A stretch of 64,000 nucleotides of DNA, taken from positions 124,001 through 188,000 of the forward strand of contig BTPP01000005.1 of assembly GCA_037102815.1 (NCBI GenBank), given 5' to 3'. Shown in pieces: positions 45,326-58,500 of this stretch; position 1 is the first letter of the stretch; the number at the start of each line of letters is the position of its first letter. Under the pieces are notes generated by a model. That model ran no database searches, had not been told where the DNA came from, and was given only the letters and a program-made list of their open reading frames with translations. The position numbers and the translations under genes were made by a program. Origin of the DNA: Neurospora intermedia (taxonomy: Eukaryota; Ascomycota; Sordariomycetes; Sordariales; Sordariaceae).

Positions 45326-48300
45326 GGCTGTCGGATGCGAGAAACCTTGAGCTAAACATGTGCCGGATGATTAAGGACCCCGGGCAAAGTCCGCACAACG
45401 AAAGGTTCCAGCCAAACCGTTGATGTTTGACAAAGTCTCGCGTATTCCGGGTAGCAGAGTAGCAGGTGAGTAGAGCTTCGTATAGTCGACGATGAGGCCT
45501 TGAGCCAATGGCAAAGTGAGAGCAATATATTTTCCTTGTCGAACTGTGTGTTGTCTAGTGTCAGGTAGTGAGTGCGCACGGCTGAATGTTGAAACGAGCG
45601 AGGGTGAGATGTAGTTTGTCGTCGAGTTTGCCGCCGTTGAGGGTTGTTCTGAGACGAGGGTTATTAGCTAGGCCGTCAAGCAAACCTAGCAGAAAAGAGC
45701 GAAAACAAGGATGATGGCGATGAGACTTGTTTTGATCAGACAAGCTGGATAGGGAACAGGAAGGTGTTGAAGAATGTAGTGAAATGCAGGGAGGCTTGGG
45801 AGTGGTTGATGTAACAACTGAAGAGGAGAAGGAGGCAAAAAGATCAAGGGAGGAATGTATGATGACACGAGCAATCGGGGGCCTGGTACGGTTTAAGTGC
45901 ATATAATTGCATACCAGGGGGCCCGGGGCGGCGCAGTGCCGACATGGGCGAGAACACACTAGTGTAGTGCAGAGAGGAGATCTGAGGAGAACGGAAAGCG
46001 CCATGGGGCAATTGGATCGCTTGATCGAGCGGGATGTTTTCTTGGAGGTGACAGGTTTGTGAAGGTACATACATACAATGACGGGAGGTGGAAAGTGAAG
46101 CACTGGTGAGAATTGAGATAGGTATGTACGAACCTGTGGTATTCAGTTGTGGAAACTGTGGCGGTGGTCAGAGGTAATGACAGCGAGCGACGTCGAACCG
46201 TAGTGTAAGTATAAGCGCGTCGAGCAACACACCGACGAGATGGAAGAAGTGACTCGGGACGGATTGATTTGGTCAAGTTGAAGTTGAAGTCATTCAGTTC
46301 AGTTTACTTGGTGGGCCAACGTTTGGAACCACTGGCAGAGCAAAGATTTCCTCGAGTCTGATCGATGTGATGATGTTCTGAAGACCTCGCTCTCGTACTT
46401 TGTGACCTGGGGAATGAACGACTGCAGTGCGTGGAGTGTCGTGTGATAGGATACAGTACCGTGCAGTGTCCCAAACCGGAAGGAACGAAAAAAAGAAGAC
46501 AACAGGTGGAACCGACGGAAGGAGAGGGGATGACGGAGGTCAAGAAAGTATAGGGAAGGGCCGCCCAGTTGAAGGAATTCGCAAGAGGATTCCATCCAAT
46601 CCCACGTCCTCGCCGAGGACATTGCAGCGGCCATCCGTCGGATTACGGTGTGCATGACATTGATGTTGCAATGTACCAAGAACGAACCGCCCGTCGTCTG
46701 CTTCTCTAGTGTATCGATACTACAACTTAATTGAGAGAGCCTTCGCAGCGTGCAGCGTATAATGTGCCATTGCCGGGCATTGGATATTAGGTAGGTCCCC
46801 CATGTCGCCGTGATTGATGGACGGGAACCGCAAAAAAAAAGAGACGAGCGAGCGACGAGTCCCCGAAGAAAGAGAGCCCTTGCTCTTGCCCTGCCAAGTC
46901 CCTGCAAGTGCCTGGCCCGTCCCCACTAGATCCACCCACGTCCACTGTCTCCTCCGCCGCCGCGGAGAGGTACCTTGTACGAGTGGAGTCGCAGCGACAT
47001 GGATTAACGACCCTGCATTTGGAGAGACAGGCACGACTCGACCAAATTTCATTTCCCGCTCGCTCGCTGCAGTGTGTTGAAGATTTTAGCCTGGACGTTG
47101 GGGTGACTTCGTTCAGTTGGAAACCCAAAGTCCATGATCCAGTATAGAGGATACTGTACAATACTTCATCACTGGCGAGAGAGCGGACCGTGAAACGGGG
47201 GGGCGGGCACCATTCGGAAAGCGCAAGAATGGACGCCAAAACAATAGACTTACTGGGCAACCCAAGCATTCCGTAGCGTGATTTAAGCAATCGAAACGAG
47301 GGAAAATGACGTTATTGTGTACTGCTGGGTAGACTGTCAGTAGATCGGCTGGGATAGACTTGGTACAACGTTCCATATCCTCGTCCAAAATAACATGTTT
47401 TGTTCGGGGTAGTAGAATGATGCTGAAATCTCCAGTTGTTCATAGTCCCCAAAAGAACGGCAGACAGAAAACAGTATGTACCTACTTGCTAGGTAGAGGT
47501 GTGGCGGGGATATCGGAATAGTATCCCACTCGTGTTCGGGCCTCGATAGCGGTGGTGTAATAACCGATAGTAGCGGCTCGTTTCTTCTTTCTGTCAGACT
47601 GAGCGAGGGACGGACGGGAATCGGCGGGACGAGCTGCAGTCAGTGAGCGCCTCCGGCTCATCACGGTAGGCGAGGATGCACAAGTGCGAGTCGATCACTG
47701 CAGGAACAGGCAGGGAGGGGCACAGGCCACTTGGAGTTGACAATTGAAGCACGGGCCATCCACGCCAAGACAACTCTCACTTTCTTGACTTGCCCGGCTG
47801 CGTGCCCTGCTTCCTTTTTGCAATTCGTTCTTCTTCTTTGCTTCCTCATCTTCCTCAATTGCCAACAACAATAAAATACGCGATTTCAAAACCATATCCG
47901 AGGTGAAACAGGGTCAGCCCTTGGTATTTTGCAAAACACGTGACGAAAGCGTTATGCTGGGTACCCCTCTGTGCCCTATCTTCGCCTACCCAAATCACTC
48001 CATCACCTCCTTTCCCCTTGCAATTGGCCCAGTGCCCAAACACTTTCACCACCACGTCACGCTTGTCACACTGTCCCATTCGCACCTCGAAAATCACTTT
48101 CATTACATGCAGGACCACCACTCAGCAAACCAGACCGGCCCGTCGGCCACCCAGATCCTTCACTTCTCAACTGCGTGGGATGCAATGGAAAGGGGCGAGG
48201 CCAGTCTTTTTTTTCCTCGAGACTAACCAACTGAATGACCGGATGTCCTCCCCGGGCCGGGCGTTGGCGACCCCTTGAGCCTAGCATCACTGCCTCAGGT

Positions 48301-51300
48301 CCTGCCTACTCTCGTTTCCCATAAATCCCCAGACACTCAGCCTCTGCCTATTTCCATGTATAGCATTCGAAGCTGTCGGGGAGCCGGATACCGAAACTTC
48401 CCAGGACTGTCCGCTTGGGTACGCATCCCCGACCAGGACCAGGCGTTGAGAGGCATCAGCCCATCACCAATATCCAGATCCTTCGGGCGATCGCATGCAA
48501 AATGAGCACGGCAAGGCGTACACAGCCATGGGTCGAGACCTCAGGAAATACAATGCTATTGATTCCTTCTTTTTTCTCACCACTTTTCACCTATCATAGA
48601 GCCCGCTACAGAAGCCGGCTCATGATGCGACCAAGGCAAGAGGCCACAATTCCCCGCCGTCACCTCGTCACAACCTAAAAGCTTACCTCATGAAGATTTG
48701 CTGCCTGAGCCGAGGGACGGATAGCGGATCGTTCCTCGTATCGTCCTGTCTTCCGGCTCGGTCGCGCGAATGGTTGGCTGGTAGGTTTTGGGGTGCCCTG
48801 TGGTGGTTCTTCAGGTCGCATCGGATCTGGTTCCCCGAAATCACTTCTTTGCTTCTTGGGCCTCGGTATCGGAACGGTGGGCGGTTGGCGCAGCCTCGTC
48901 CACCTTGAAATTCTTACTAATAAGAGTCGAGCCAACAAACTTCAAATACTTTAGACGCTCTTGCCGCCCGCTAACAAAGTTCTTGAGCATTGCCTCCTAC
49001 ACCTTAATGCATCTCGGGTCGCCATCGTCGGATCACAGCACCACCAACAAAGACACGGAGCCACGGTCTTGGGTGAGATGGTGCGCAGCTTTCACATGCG
49101 AGAGAACTCGGAGATGGCCCTCTTTGCTGTGGAACATTTCAACCGCCGAGAGCAACTGGATCATACTCGAAATGCGGTGTTATGGACGTGGATCCTCCGT
49201 TCCAGCCCGCCAACGATGCCACCGGGTCCAAGAGGCAATACGGCGTCATTCACCAAAATAGCCAAGACTCCGCTGTAAAAATTTGATCAAGCATGAGGCT
49301 TTAAGTGAGCGACTACAACACTGCGCGGACACAGACCAGTCCAATCACACGCTATTATCAAGAAGCTTACTCTGCGGTACACGGGTGGGTTGCATCCTAT
49401 GCGTCGGGATATTCCCCCATCACTCTCCATCACAATGCGATCACAATGCAGAGACGGGTAACGGGTAAGTACATTGAGCATATCCGCGACATCGGGGTCC
49501 TTTGCAGACGCTTCCAATTGGAATTGAAATGCCCTTTTTAGTGTACTAGTACTACATGTGGCAGTCGCATGGTTGCAGAAAGAGCCTCTGCACATCTTGA
49601 CGATCTGCGACCGAAGAGCAGATCTTGGTGGTGATTTTAGATTGGGAACAGCGATAGTGAGTGGGTTAGTTTATCATTCCCTCTGTCTGATATAGTCGTC
49701 AGGTCTAGGCAATTTCGTCGAGTCGCATTTGGTCCTGCCGACGTCGCATTGCTTCGGTACCCGGAAACTGACAAGACTGTTTTGGTAAGGTTCCAAGATT
49801 GTGTTTTCCTATTTGCGTTCCGCCTTCACTCTGTACTTTCATGAAAGAAGGTTTACTACAAGGGACGTCCCTTTTGCGCAGCCGTTTCATGTGCTCAAGC
49901 GAACCATGAAAAGTAGGCCGGAAAACAAGGGCAAATCTCTCGGGCTGATCCCATTTTCAGAGATGCCGAAAGTGGATGTCCATCCCCATGGCCATGAATT
50001 GCAGTGGAAGCGAGCGGTCAAGTACATATCAGCTAGCCGAGCCAGGCGAGTGCCAGGGCTCTTCAGCCCCCCCATGGCCTCCACTGAGCTGATGATGATC
50101 CTTCCCGATCCAGAAGCCGGCAGCTCGCGGAGGAGCTGGGATGGATGCAAATGACAGAGTTCAGTTGATGGTGAGATAGTGTAAAAGATGTGCAAGTCTC
50201 TTTGCGTTGCTACACTCACCCGGATATTCTACACTACCTAGAGGTATGTATACAGCTTGAAGAATCACATGCACATCACTCCAACATATCGACAAAGTCG
50301 CATCAAACACCAAAGCATGGGTTTTCCGTCTTTACCTACTACCTTCCAGAAACAGAAAATAAAATGCCATATCACATGTCCTAAGACACACAGACTTATC
50401 AATCAACTACCGATACCCATTCATTTATTCATTCGTTCATCCATTCAATCCAGACCGCCAACCCTTGGAGCATTGGGCCATGTACTAAATCCGCCCGAGA
50501 TTCAGTGCAATCTTATCGCCCATAGCTGTTCCCGGTGGGCGCGACGATCACTACCGTTGGCAGCATAGTTGTAGCCAAACTAGATGACAAACCCAGTTTG
50601 CCGCCCACGCTGGCTGTGATTGTCGCGGAGATGGTCGGCCAGGTACTCTGGCACTTGCAAGGCATTTGGCCCGGGGGGAGACAAGTGGACGACCATTGAG
50701 AGCAAGGAGCTTATACATTTGCTGGATGGGGCTTGTGGGGGAGAGCAATGAAAACAGAATCTGGAGAATCCATGGAGGGCTTGGCATGTACCTAACGGGG
50801 TACTAGTGTAGTGTACACTGCTACTGGGGTCACAGAGAAAAGGAAGGAACTGAAAGAGAAAGTGGGAAAAAAAAGTGACAACAACCCAAGAAAACTTTGT
50901 CATCACTGTTACAGCCGTTTCTTGTCACTGTCAGCAGCTGTACTAGTAGTCACAGTGGAGGGCCGTCGATCGAAGCTGCTGTGAAGGACGTTGAGAAGGA
51001 GAACTTTACTGGTGGCTTCACTGGATAGGTAGACCCCTTTCGGCCCTCAATTGCATCCGATGCACCCTGAAGCGCCCCGAACGGACACTAACATGGAGGA
51101 GACTATTCCCTGCTGGATTTCCCGTCCTTCCTTTCTGGATGTCTTCCGTTGTCTGTTGTTGGTCGTCGAAACTGAAATTTGTTCATTCACCACGAGGCGA
51201 AAATCCTACCTCGTGTGCTTAGTGGAGCTAGTGCCGTGATGACCTGCACGACTCCCCAGTCATGTGAGTTGAAGCTATCGCCAAATTCAGGCAAAAACAC

Positions 51301-51927
51301 TTCTTTGCCATTGGCAGTTTAGTTTGTTCAGAAGTTGATCCGCAAGCTCGGAACAAAAAAACGTCATGTCTCATATCGTTCTAGGGTTTTCACCCCATTA
51401 TTCCCGGAGAAAAAAAGACTGTAGTATCATGCAGTTGGATATCGACTGACAGTAAGACACCCAAGAAGGTCTAGACGAGCGGGATTCTGCGCCGATGAGT
51501 ATGACCATCAACGGGATTGATCACAACCGATTGCGCTAACAACCACAGCTTATGAGTATTGACCAATGGTCTGCTTATATACCGGTATCGACCTTCACAC
51601 TACGAATCACAAAGGATCAGGTAGTTCCGGGGCAAACGGTGATAGCTGACTCCACCCCACGGGGCATCGTTCCGGCACAGCTCCCGTCTCCGGTCTTTCG
51701 TCCCCCGCGTACGCCAAGTAGGATACTTATTTTTATCTACACTTTTCTGTTTTCTCTGTTGCCCCTCTCTTCGTTGATAGCCATTACAAACGCTGTCTCA
51801 AACACTCAGTGGCTCAGTCTTGGCTTCTCAGTTTTTTTTACTCTGGTCATCATCAGTCCGGCTATCTGTCTTAACAACCACACCCACTACACCACCAATC
51901 CGCTTTCACCACTCTAATCAACACCAT
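45326..51927. other. 6.6 kb region without a supportable gene
   Basis: The longest gene-free stretch in the window. Open frames here are short (up to about 200 codons), lack recognisable domains, and none can be joined by good splice sites into a protein I trust. The first 1 kb probably holds the RasGEF leader and promoter. CATT-type simple repeats occur around 50417-50455, and AGGTAGGT/TACCTA strings at 46790, 47480, 50790 and 51030. No transposon ends, tRNA or 5S rRNA were seen. It could contain non-coding RNA or small lineage-specific genes. Confidence 0.5.
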
Positions 51928-53647
51928 CTAGATCTTCCCATAGATGAAACCAAGCAAATCAACCTCATCCCCGCTCTCCCCCAAGAACCCCACGACCTGC
52001 CACCCCTTCTCCGCCTCAAACACCTTGCAGTCGCTCGTCCTGGTGCCCGCCTCCAGCGTCCTTCCCTTGGACGTAGTAGCCTTGATGTAAAAGTTGCGTG
52101 TCTTGTCACTCTTCTGACCCTGGCACAGCTCGGACTTGACCCAGGACTCCCCATCAGCCAGCGTCAGCGACACCTCGGACCCTCCCTGTCCACCATGTAC
52201 CAACTCTGTGGTTCCCTGGCCACTTGACGATGCGACCGTAAGACCAACGCTATCAAGACGGTTTTCACCGCGAAAAGTGATCTTTCGCGCCTTGGTCGAT
52301 CCCGTAGTAGAATCAAGGACAGAAACATCGTTGAACCAATTCCCATACGCCGCCCCGCCCCAGAACCCGCTTTGTCGGAACCGGCGGTCGGCAGCTGACC
52401 AAGTCAAGTTGACCAGCACGGGATTGTGATCCGACAAGACACTGACCCCGTCGTCCGCCAAGAACCTGGGACCAGCATACTCCAACGCCGTCGGCGTGAG
52501 TGTGACAAGGGGACTGCTCCTGTAAAGAACCTTATCCACAATCTCACAAACCGCGTCCTGAGCCGGGTTTCCACACACGCCCGCATCGTTGGGTACAACT
52601 CCATTACGATGGAGTTCAACCCAGATATCTTGTAGTCCTGCAGCCCCCGTCGGGTTCTCCGACTTCAGCAAGGACCGGATCCCCGTGTCTCCCGACCTGG
52701 AGTACCGGGAGTTGGTATCGCCAAATACCAACACGGCGTTCCCCTGACTGTGCGTCTGGATCCACTCGCCCACCTGCCGGAGGTTATCGTTGCGAGCTTC
52801 GAGATCGGCCGTCTCGGTGCCGGCGTCGGTGTGCATGTTGTAAAAGTCTACGTAGACAGCGTCGGTGGCGTCAGAGGAGGAGGAAAGGGCGACGCGCATA
52901 AAGGTGAAGCCCTTGGGCGTCAGGCAGTCGAATTCCGAGGCGCAAGAGGATTTGGCCCATTTTTGACGCTGGAAGGAGCCGGAGAGCCAGGGAAAGTTGG
53001 AGAGGGTGTTGAGGCCCGAGCCGAAGGGGACGCCGCCTGAGGTGGGGGTGCGGTAGGGGTGCGTGTCGGTGGAGTAGAGGGCGGCATGGTAGTTGAAGTC
53101 CTAGGGTTTTGTTAGTTCGGTGGGTGGTATGAGGGCGGCGGAGAAGTGAGTGAGACGGATGGAGAAGGGACGGAGGTGATGACATTGATGTTTGGGGTTA
53201 TCGTGGTAGGTCTCAAGCAGGACCGGACTGCAGATGCGGAAGCAGTGGGCGCATCATTGATGTAATGTGCAAGACGGAAAACGCAGAGGCGCCTCTGGCA
53301 GCGACCTGCATGCCGTCCCTGCGCCGCAACGTGCCTTCCCGCTTCCCGTTTGCCTCCTTTGTTTTCCCGTCCCAAACAGCCGACTACATCTCACCAACCC
53401 CTCTCCCGGAACAATCATGGACAAGAAACATGGAACTCACCTCCTGCACATGAACAACATCAAACCCATACTGCGCAAACCTGCTCCCGATCGTTTTGGA
53501 GCTGGCCTCCTTGCCTCCCGGGACGCCGTTAGGGTTGAGGACCTCGGGCAGGCCAGCCACGTTCATGGTAAGGATTGTGAAGTCACCCGAGGTCGCGGCG
53601 GCCGCGAGGGCGCCTTGGGCGAGGAGGGTTGTGGCCGTGAACTTCAT
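51928..53647 (-). CDS. Secreted endonuclease/exonuclease/phosphatase-fold enzyme with jacalin-like lectin tail, two exons
   Basis: Exons 53647-53441 and 53100-51928 encode 459 residues. The signal peptide is MKFTATTLLAQGALAAAATS. The DNase-I-like fold is complete as judged by its metal and catalytic signatures: MNVAGLPE (Asn29), VHVQE (Glu69, exactly at the splice junction), DFYNMHTDA, VFGDTNSRYS (Asp and Asn) and the catalytic His in VLSDHNPVLVNL. Such secreted enzymes include DNases and sphingomyelinase/phospholipase-C-like phosphodiesterases, so the substrate is open. The C-terminal 130 residues are beta-rich: FWGGAAYGNWFNDVSV, KITFRGENRLDSVGLTV, ELVHGGQGGSEVSLTLADGE and GWQVVGFLGESGDEVDLLGF. 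They match a jacalin-like lectin fold, which would bind sugar. Paired Cys (GVCGN, DAVCE, ELCQ, DCKV) suit an extracellular protein. Confidence 0.9.
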
Positions 53648-55555
53648 CGTGAGAGCCTGGGCAGTCCAGAATCGCTGGGGATTTGATGTCTGCTCCTGAA
53701 CCTGATGAAGGATGGAGGGATAGAGGACTGAAAAGGAGGAGGAGGTGACCGGGTAGATATGGGCGAGATATCACCGTCTTTATGACCTCACTTCCGTCCT
53801 CGACGTCGACATCAAGAAAAGGGAAGGTAACCTGTGATCGTCACCATGCATACATGTGCCCTGACAGACGACGGGAACCCGGTCCCTATATCGCTGTTCA
53901 TATACCTTACCTTACCTTCCCCTTCCGATCATCTGCCGTTCGACTAACACCCTCTTCTGGCCTGTGACATTTGCACGTGTTGTCCCCTCTCACCATATCT
54001 CACCATATTTCATGCCAGCAACCAGACCCAGAACTTGCACAACCGCTTCGAAGCCATGTACACGTATAAACGGAAATGTTGAGCTTCACGCATCTCTTTT
54101 TTTTTTTTTTTTTTTCTTCTTTTTGGTTTTCCGCTGCGTCCCGAGATCTACAACCGCCCCTCCAAGTTCCCAACCCCCCTTCGTCTTGCGAACTCGTGTG
54201 ATTTTGGTGACATCGGCCCGGTATGCCAAGACTCGGGAAAGCATGGCCTGGTGTGCTGCTACCGTTTACCGAGAGATCGATCGCTCAACGGTTCGGGTCT
54301 TTTTTCTCTTTTCTTTTGGTGAAGTAGAAGTAAGCGGTATTCATGTGACAAAGGCAGTGAAGGGGGGTTAGGAGGGAGGAGTTGCTTTCCTGTAAAGGGG
54401 GACAGGAGGATGGAAGTGGTGCTGGGTATTGAGGTCCGGTTGGATCAAGAATTTACCTAGGGAAGGCAGTAAGGTAAGGTGTTGCCGGTGTACATGCCCG
54501 TGAGCAACTGAGCGCTTAGACTTAGTGTATGTAGAGGTCAACAGGCAAGCGCGTCAGGGCCCATTTGCGAGGAGGGGTGTTGCATTCGCCATTATGGTAA
54601 GGAGGCAAGGTAGCACTTGCAAGCGGTACATGTAGGATGCACGTCCGAAGGGTAAGCTACGCGGGAGAAGATCGGTTGATGCGCGGTGACCGGACGTTTA
54701 TGATGCTCAGAGACCGGGAATCGTCTGGTAAACACAAGACATGGCAAGTTAGCAAACGCATCTCATCGTCGTTGCCGCGTCCATTCCGGTGAGCATAGTA
54801 CAATGGTTGTCTGTTAGGGCTGGCATGCTTTCACCGACTAGTTACCGCTTTTCAGTGGGTACGCTGCTAACATCCATTTCCCGGTCGCGGGGAGGGCGGA
54901 GGCCGGTGGTCCAAGCGCGCAGTGACAAGACCACGGCGGCTGATTGACCAGGCGAGTGAGCGCATCAATTCCCGCCTCTGAATGAAGACAGAAAGACAGC
55001 AAATGGGGGCATATTGGCAGTGAGGTACTTGGTGGTTATATGGTAGTTATGAAAAGTGTAGGCATCGAATTGTAGATTGATGAGCGACGTGGTGTGGGTT
55101 GAAGGGGTACACTGCCTCCCCACCATAGAGGTACCCGGGTCTACCGGGCCGCCGTGCCCACCAGCCCGCTGTAAACAAAAAGCCGCTACCGACATTTCTA
55201 GCCAGGGACAAGTACCATTAAGCACATCTTGCATCTGTGTTTGTTTACCTACGCATGTAAACAGGTGGGATGCTGCCCAAGAAGGGCTTCGAACATAGTC
55301 TGTCTGAAGCATTTTGGGAGGAATTTGGTGTTTACTTGTTGGACGGAGAATTGAGAGCGAGTGTCCCCATATGATGTACTTGCCCCTTGGTAGCGGCACT
55401 CGCGATTCTACCTCCAAAGCAACTTCCTTTTTCAATAGTTTTCTTGGTCCCATTTCGCAGTCTAACTCAAAGAAAGATACTAAGTAGAATTGAAGGCGAG
55501 TATACTGTCTAATACAGATCCTCAACAGAACAAGAGGAGTTCCAATAACGTAACG
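53648..55555. other. Intergenic region with a poly-T tract
   Basis: About 1.9 kb between the secreted enzyme's start and the 3' end of the STAND gene. There is a 19-nt T run at 54097-54115 and a TACCTAGGGAAGG/AAGGTAAGGT patch near 54456-54480. No gene is supported. Confidence 0.5.
54097..54115 (+). repeat. Poly-T homopolymer (19 nt)
   Basis: Nineteen consecutive T residues followed by CTTCTTTTT. It may act as a nucleosome-excluding tract or be a Pol III-like stop, but no gene is visible next to it. Confidence 0.9.
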
Positions 55556-58500
55556 TCATGTCATGTTGAAATATAGACGGAAGAATTCATCGTCATCCAT
55601 CTCCCAATCCTGTACCGTCTCCTCATCCTGTGCCGTCTTCTCATCCGTCTCCTCATCCGTCTCCTCATCCGTCTCTCTCGCAGTCTCCATCGGCTCGCCC
55701 TGGCCCTCCACTTCAGGCTGATCCTCAACAATTGTCGTGCTCCTGTTGTCTTCAATTCTTTCCAGAAACTTGTTGACAACCTCTTTAAGCTCATCCTTCA
55801 GTTCCATGTCGAACTCTATTCTCGCATCGAGAAACTCAGACCAAGCGGAACGTTTGATCCTCCACTTCGGGTACTCCAAAATTGAGATCAAGAAGGGTGT
55901 TCGCCTCTCAAACCACTCCTGTGGGCTTATTCCCTTATATCCCAGCTCTTGTGAGAGACGCTTGACGTCGCTGAACACCGGGTTCGCCGTGGACAACATC
56001 ATGTCGAAAATCAATTCGACTCTGGCTATATACTCCTTGGTGCGGCGAGCTTTTACAGCAGTCAGAACCTTCCATACGCAATACTCGTCCGCCTGGGTGG
56101 CATGACCATTACTCAGTAGGTATTGAATAGTGTCCGATGAAGCGGGGATCTTTTCGCAAGCCCGTGGAAGGAGGTTGACACTCACGCTCATGTCTACCTT
56201 TCCAGAGGCCTGCATTAGACGTAATACCGGAGTATGACCCCCGGCAGCTGCCGCTTCTGCCGCCGTGTGAGGGTCGCGGTTCGGATCTATGCCGTCTTGG
56301 CGGAGAAGTAGATCGACTATGTTGACGTACCCCTTTTCTGCTGCACAGTATAATGGCGATCTCTCTGAAGGAGAGCAAGCATTTATATCCGCCCCGCTTC
56401 GTATCAATAATTCACATATTTCCAGATGACCGTTCTTCGCTGCTCCATGGAGTGGTCTATCAAAGTCGGAGTTGACAGGTGCGCCTTTGGAAATCAATAA
56501 CTTACAAACGTCCAGATGACCATTCTTCGCTGCTCTTCGAAGTGATACTCCATTGTCAACGTCGACGGAAGCGCCGTTGGAAATCAACAAATCGCAAATG
56601 TCCTTATGTCCCATTGCGGCGGCCTTTTCAAGTGGATATTTCATGTTGCCATCAAGTTGGCGCTTCCGTCTGTAGCTAGGTTTATTGATTTGTTCCTTCC
56701 CCGCATCGGACTCCAGAAGCCGCCTAACTTTGTCAATGTTGCCTCCGTGACACGCGTCAAAGATCTCGGTCTCGTCGGGGTCTTCAACATCGCTTCTTGA
56801 CGACTCGTGTTCTAGCTTGGGGAAGATGGGAAAGCTGTTGGCGTCGTCTTTCTGAGTATGCCACTTCGTGTTATGCTTCTGAAGTTCGTCTTCCGTACTA
56901 AATCCCAGTTTGGATCCCATGCAGTCATCATATTCACACCGATACGGAAGCTCGTGCTCGTCGATGTGCTTTCGTCGGTTTGCCTCGCTCACGAGTCCCC
57001 CTTTGAACAAGTCACACCAAGGTTTTGAGCACTTGTATAACGTTCTGGACCCGTGGAGGTTGCCAAAGACTCTCTGTTCTTCCTCAGTAAAGGTTCCAAA
57101 GTCTAGTTTGGTAATCTTTTGCCGAAGCGACTCTGTTCGTATGTCGATGCAGAAGAAAGAGTTGCGTTCTTGGCCATGAGTTGGGAGGTACTGGGTTATT
57201 GCATCAGCGAACTTCGTGTAAGTCTTTGCTTGAAGGAGCTCTGCCATCCTTCCCCGGTTTCCATAGGACTCGAGAAAGATCCGGGCGAGGTTGAAAACAT
57301 CTTGGCATCTGTCACGGTTCGAAATTGGGTCAAGGGAGTTGATGCATTCGAGAACATGGCCGAACCAGTACTGGACTGTATAGTCTTGTAAAGCGTAGTA
57401 TCCCTTTTTGGCATGCGAAAACACATCTTCGTCCGAAACTCCGAGAGTGAAGGGCGGCGATGAAAGGTATTGAAAACAGAATATCGAGAGTCTGGAATTC
57501 AGGTCATGGATGTTCACTCTGTTCTTCCCTATGAGGAATCTGTTTGACGTCATAAATCAGTCAAGGTACTTACCCAGGCAGAGGTCAAGAGGACTAAGGG
57601 GTGAGAACTTACTCGCGCGCTGTTTCGTGTACTAGTACCACCTCGTCCTCGGGCCCAGTGTAGTTCTTATTCAAAGAATTTGAGTCCAGGAAAGAGCTAC
57701 AAAGCTCCTTGTAACTGTTGGCTATCAGTTTCTTGTAGACCACTTCCCCTTTCGACGCATCGATACAGAAGAAGGCCTGTATTTCCCTCCAGAAGAGCGT
57801 ACGCTTGCAGCTTATAACGTAGCTCAAGATTTTGCTCGCAACGGCGCTTCTCGGGCGGGCAGACTTCTCAAACACACGTTCGTCGACCTTTTTGTAACTG
57901 TCACGAGTTGCAGGTCATCTTAGCTTTGTTCGGTACCCAGGTAGGTAGGCAGGAACAAGGTCTATCCTTTCACATGAAAGAAGTGCGGTGTGGACTTACG
58001 CTTCCTCGAGGCTGTCGGGAAAGTCCCCTGGCTTTAGTTGCTCCTCCAAGTCATGGACCGACTGTTGGTCGAGTAGATATTCGAGGACTATCCTTGCATA
58101 AAGAAACATGCCTAGGTAGTATGTGAAAGAAAACCAGTCAGTAGAGTCTTCAGCAACTACCAAGACGATTAGATGTGGTGTACCTTTGGCTTTGCTAGAA
58201 ACAAGCTCCACAATTGTCTTTTCCAAGGACGGCTCTGCGTGCACCTTTCTGCATATCTTCTCGGAAGTCTTTTGACAATAAGTCGTGATGTCGCGGTGAT
58301 GCTCAGTTGATATGTCAAGAGATATTGATGGCTGGGAAGACAATAGTCTATCAGTAACATTGTCTCTTTGGCCTGCGACGATGATTCTCAGTCCAACGAC
58401 GGATTGGCTCAGGCTCAAGAGCCATTCAATGATGTCTTCTTCTTCCTCACTTTGGCACTCATCCAGCCCATCTAGAACCAAATGAAGCGTTGTATGAGTC

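Noticed and set aside
45561-46907. Minus-strand frames of 180 and 202 codons upstream of the RasGEF
   Set aside because: They have no recognisable motifs and composition like translated non-coding DNA, and they overlap the expected leader and promoter.
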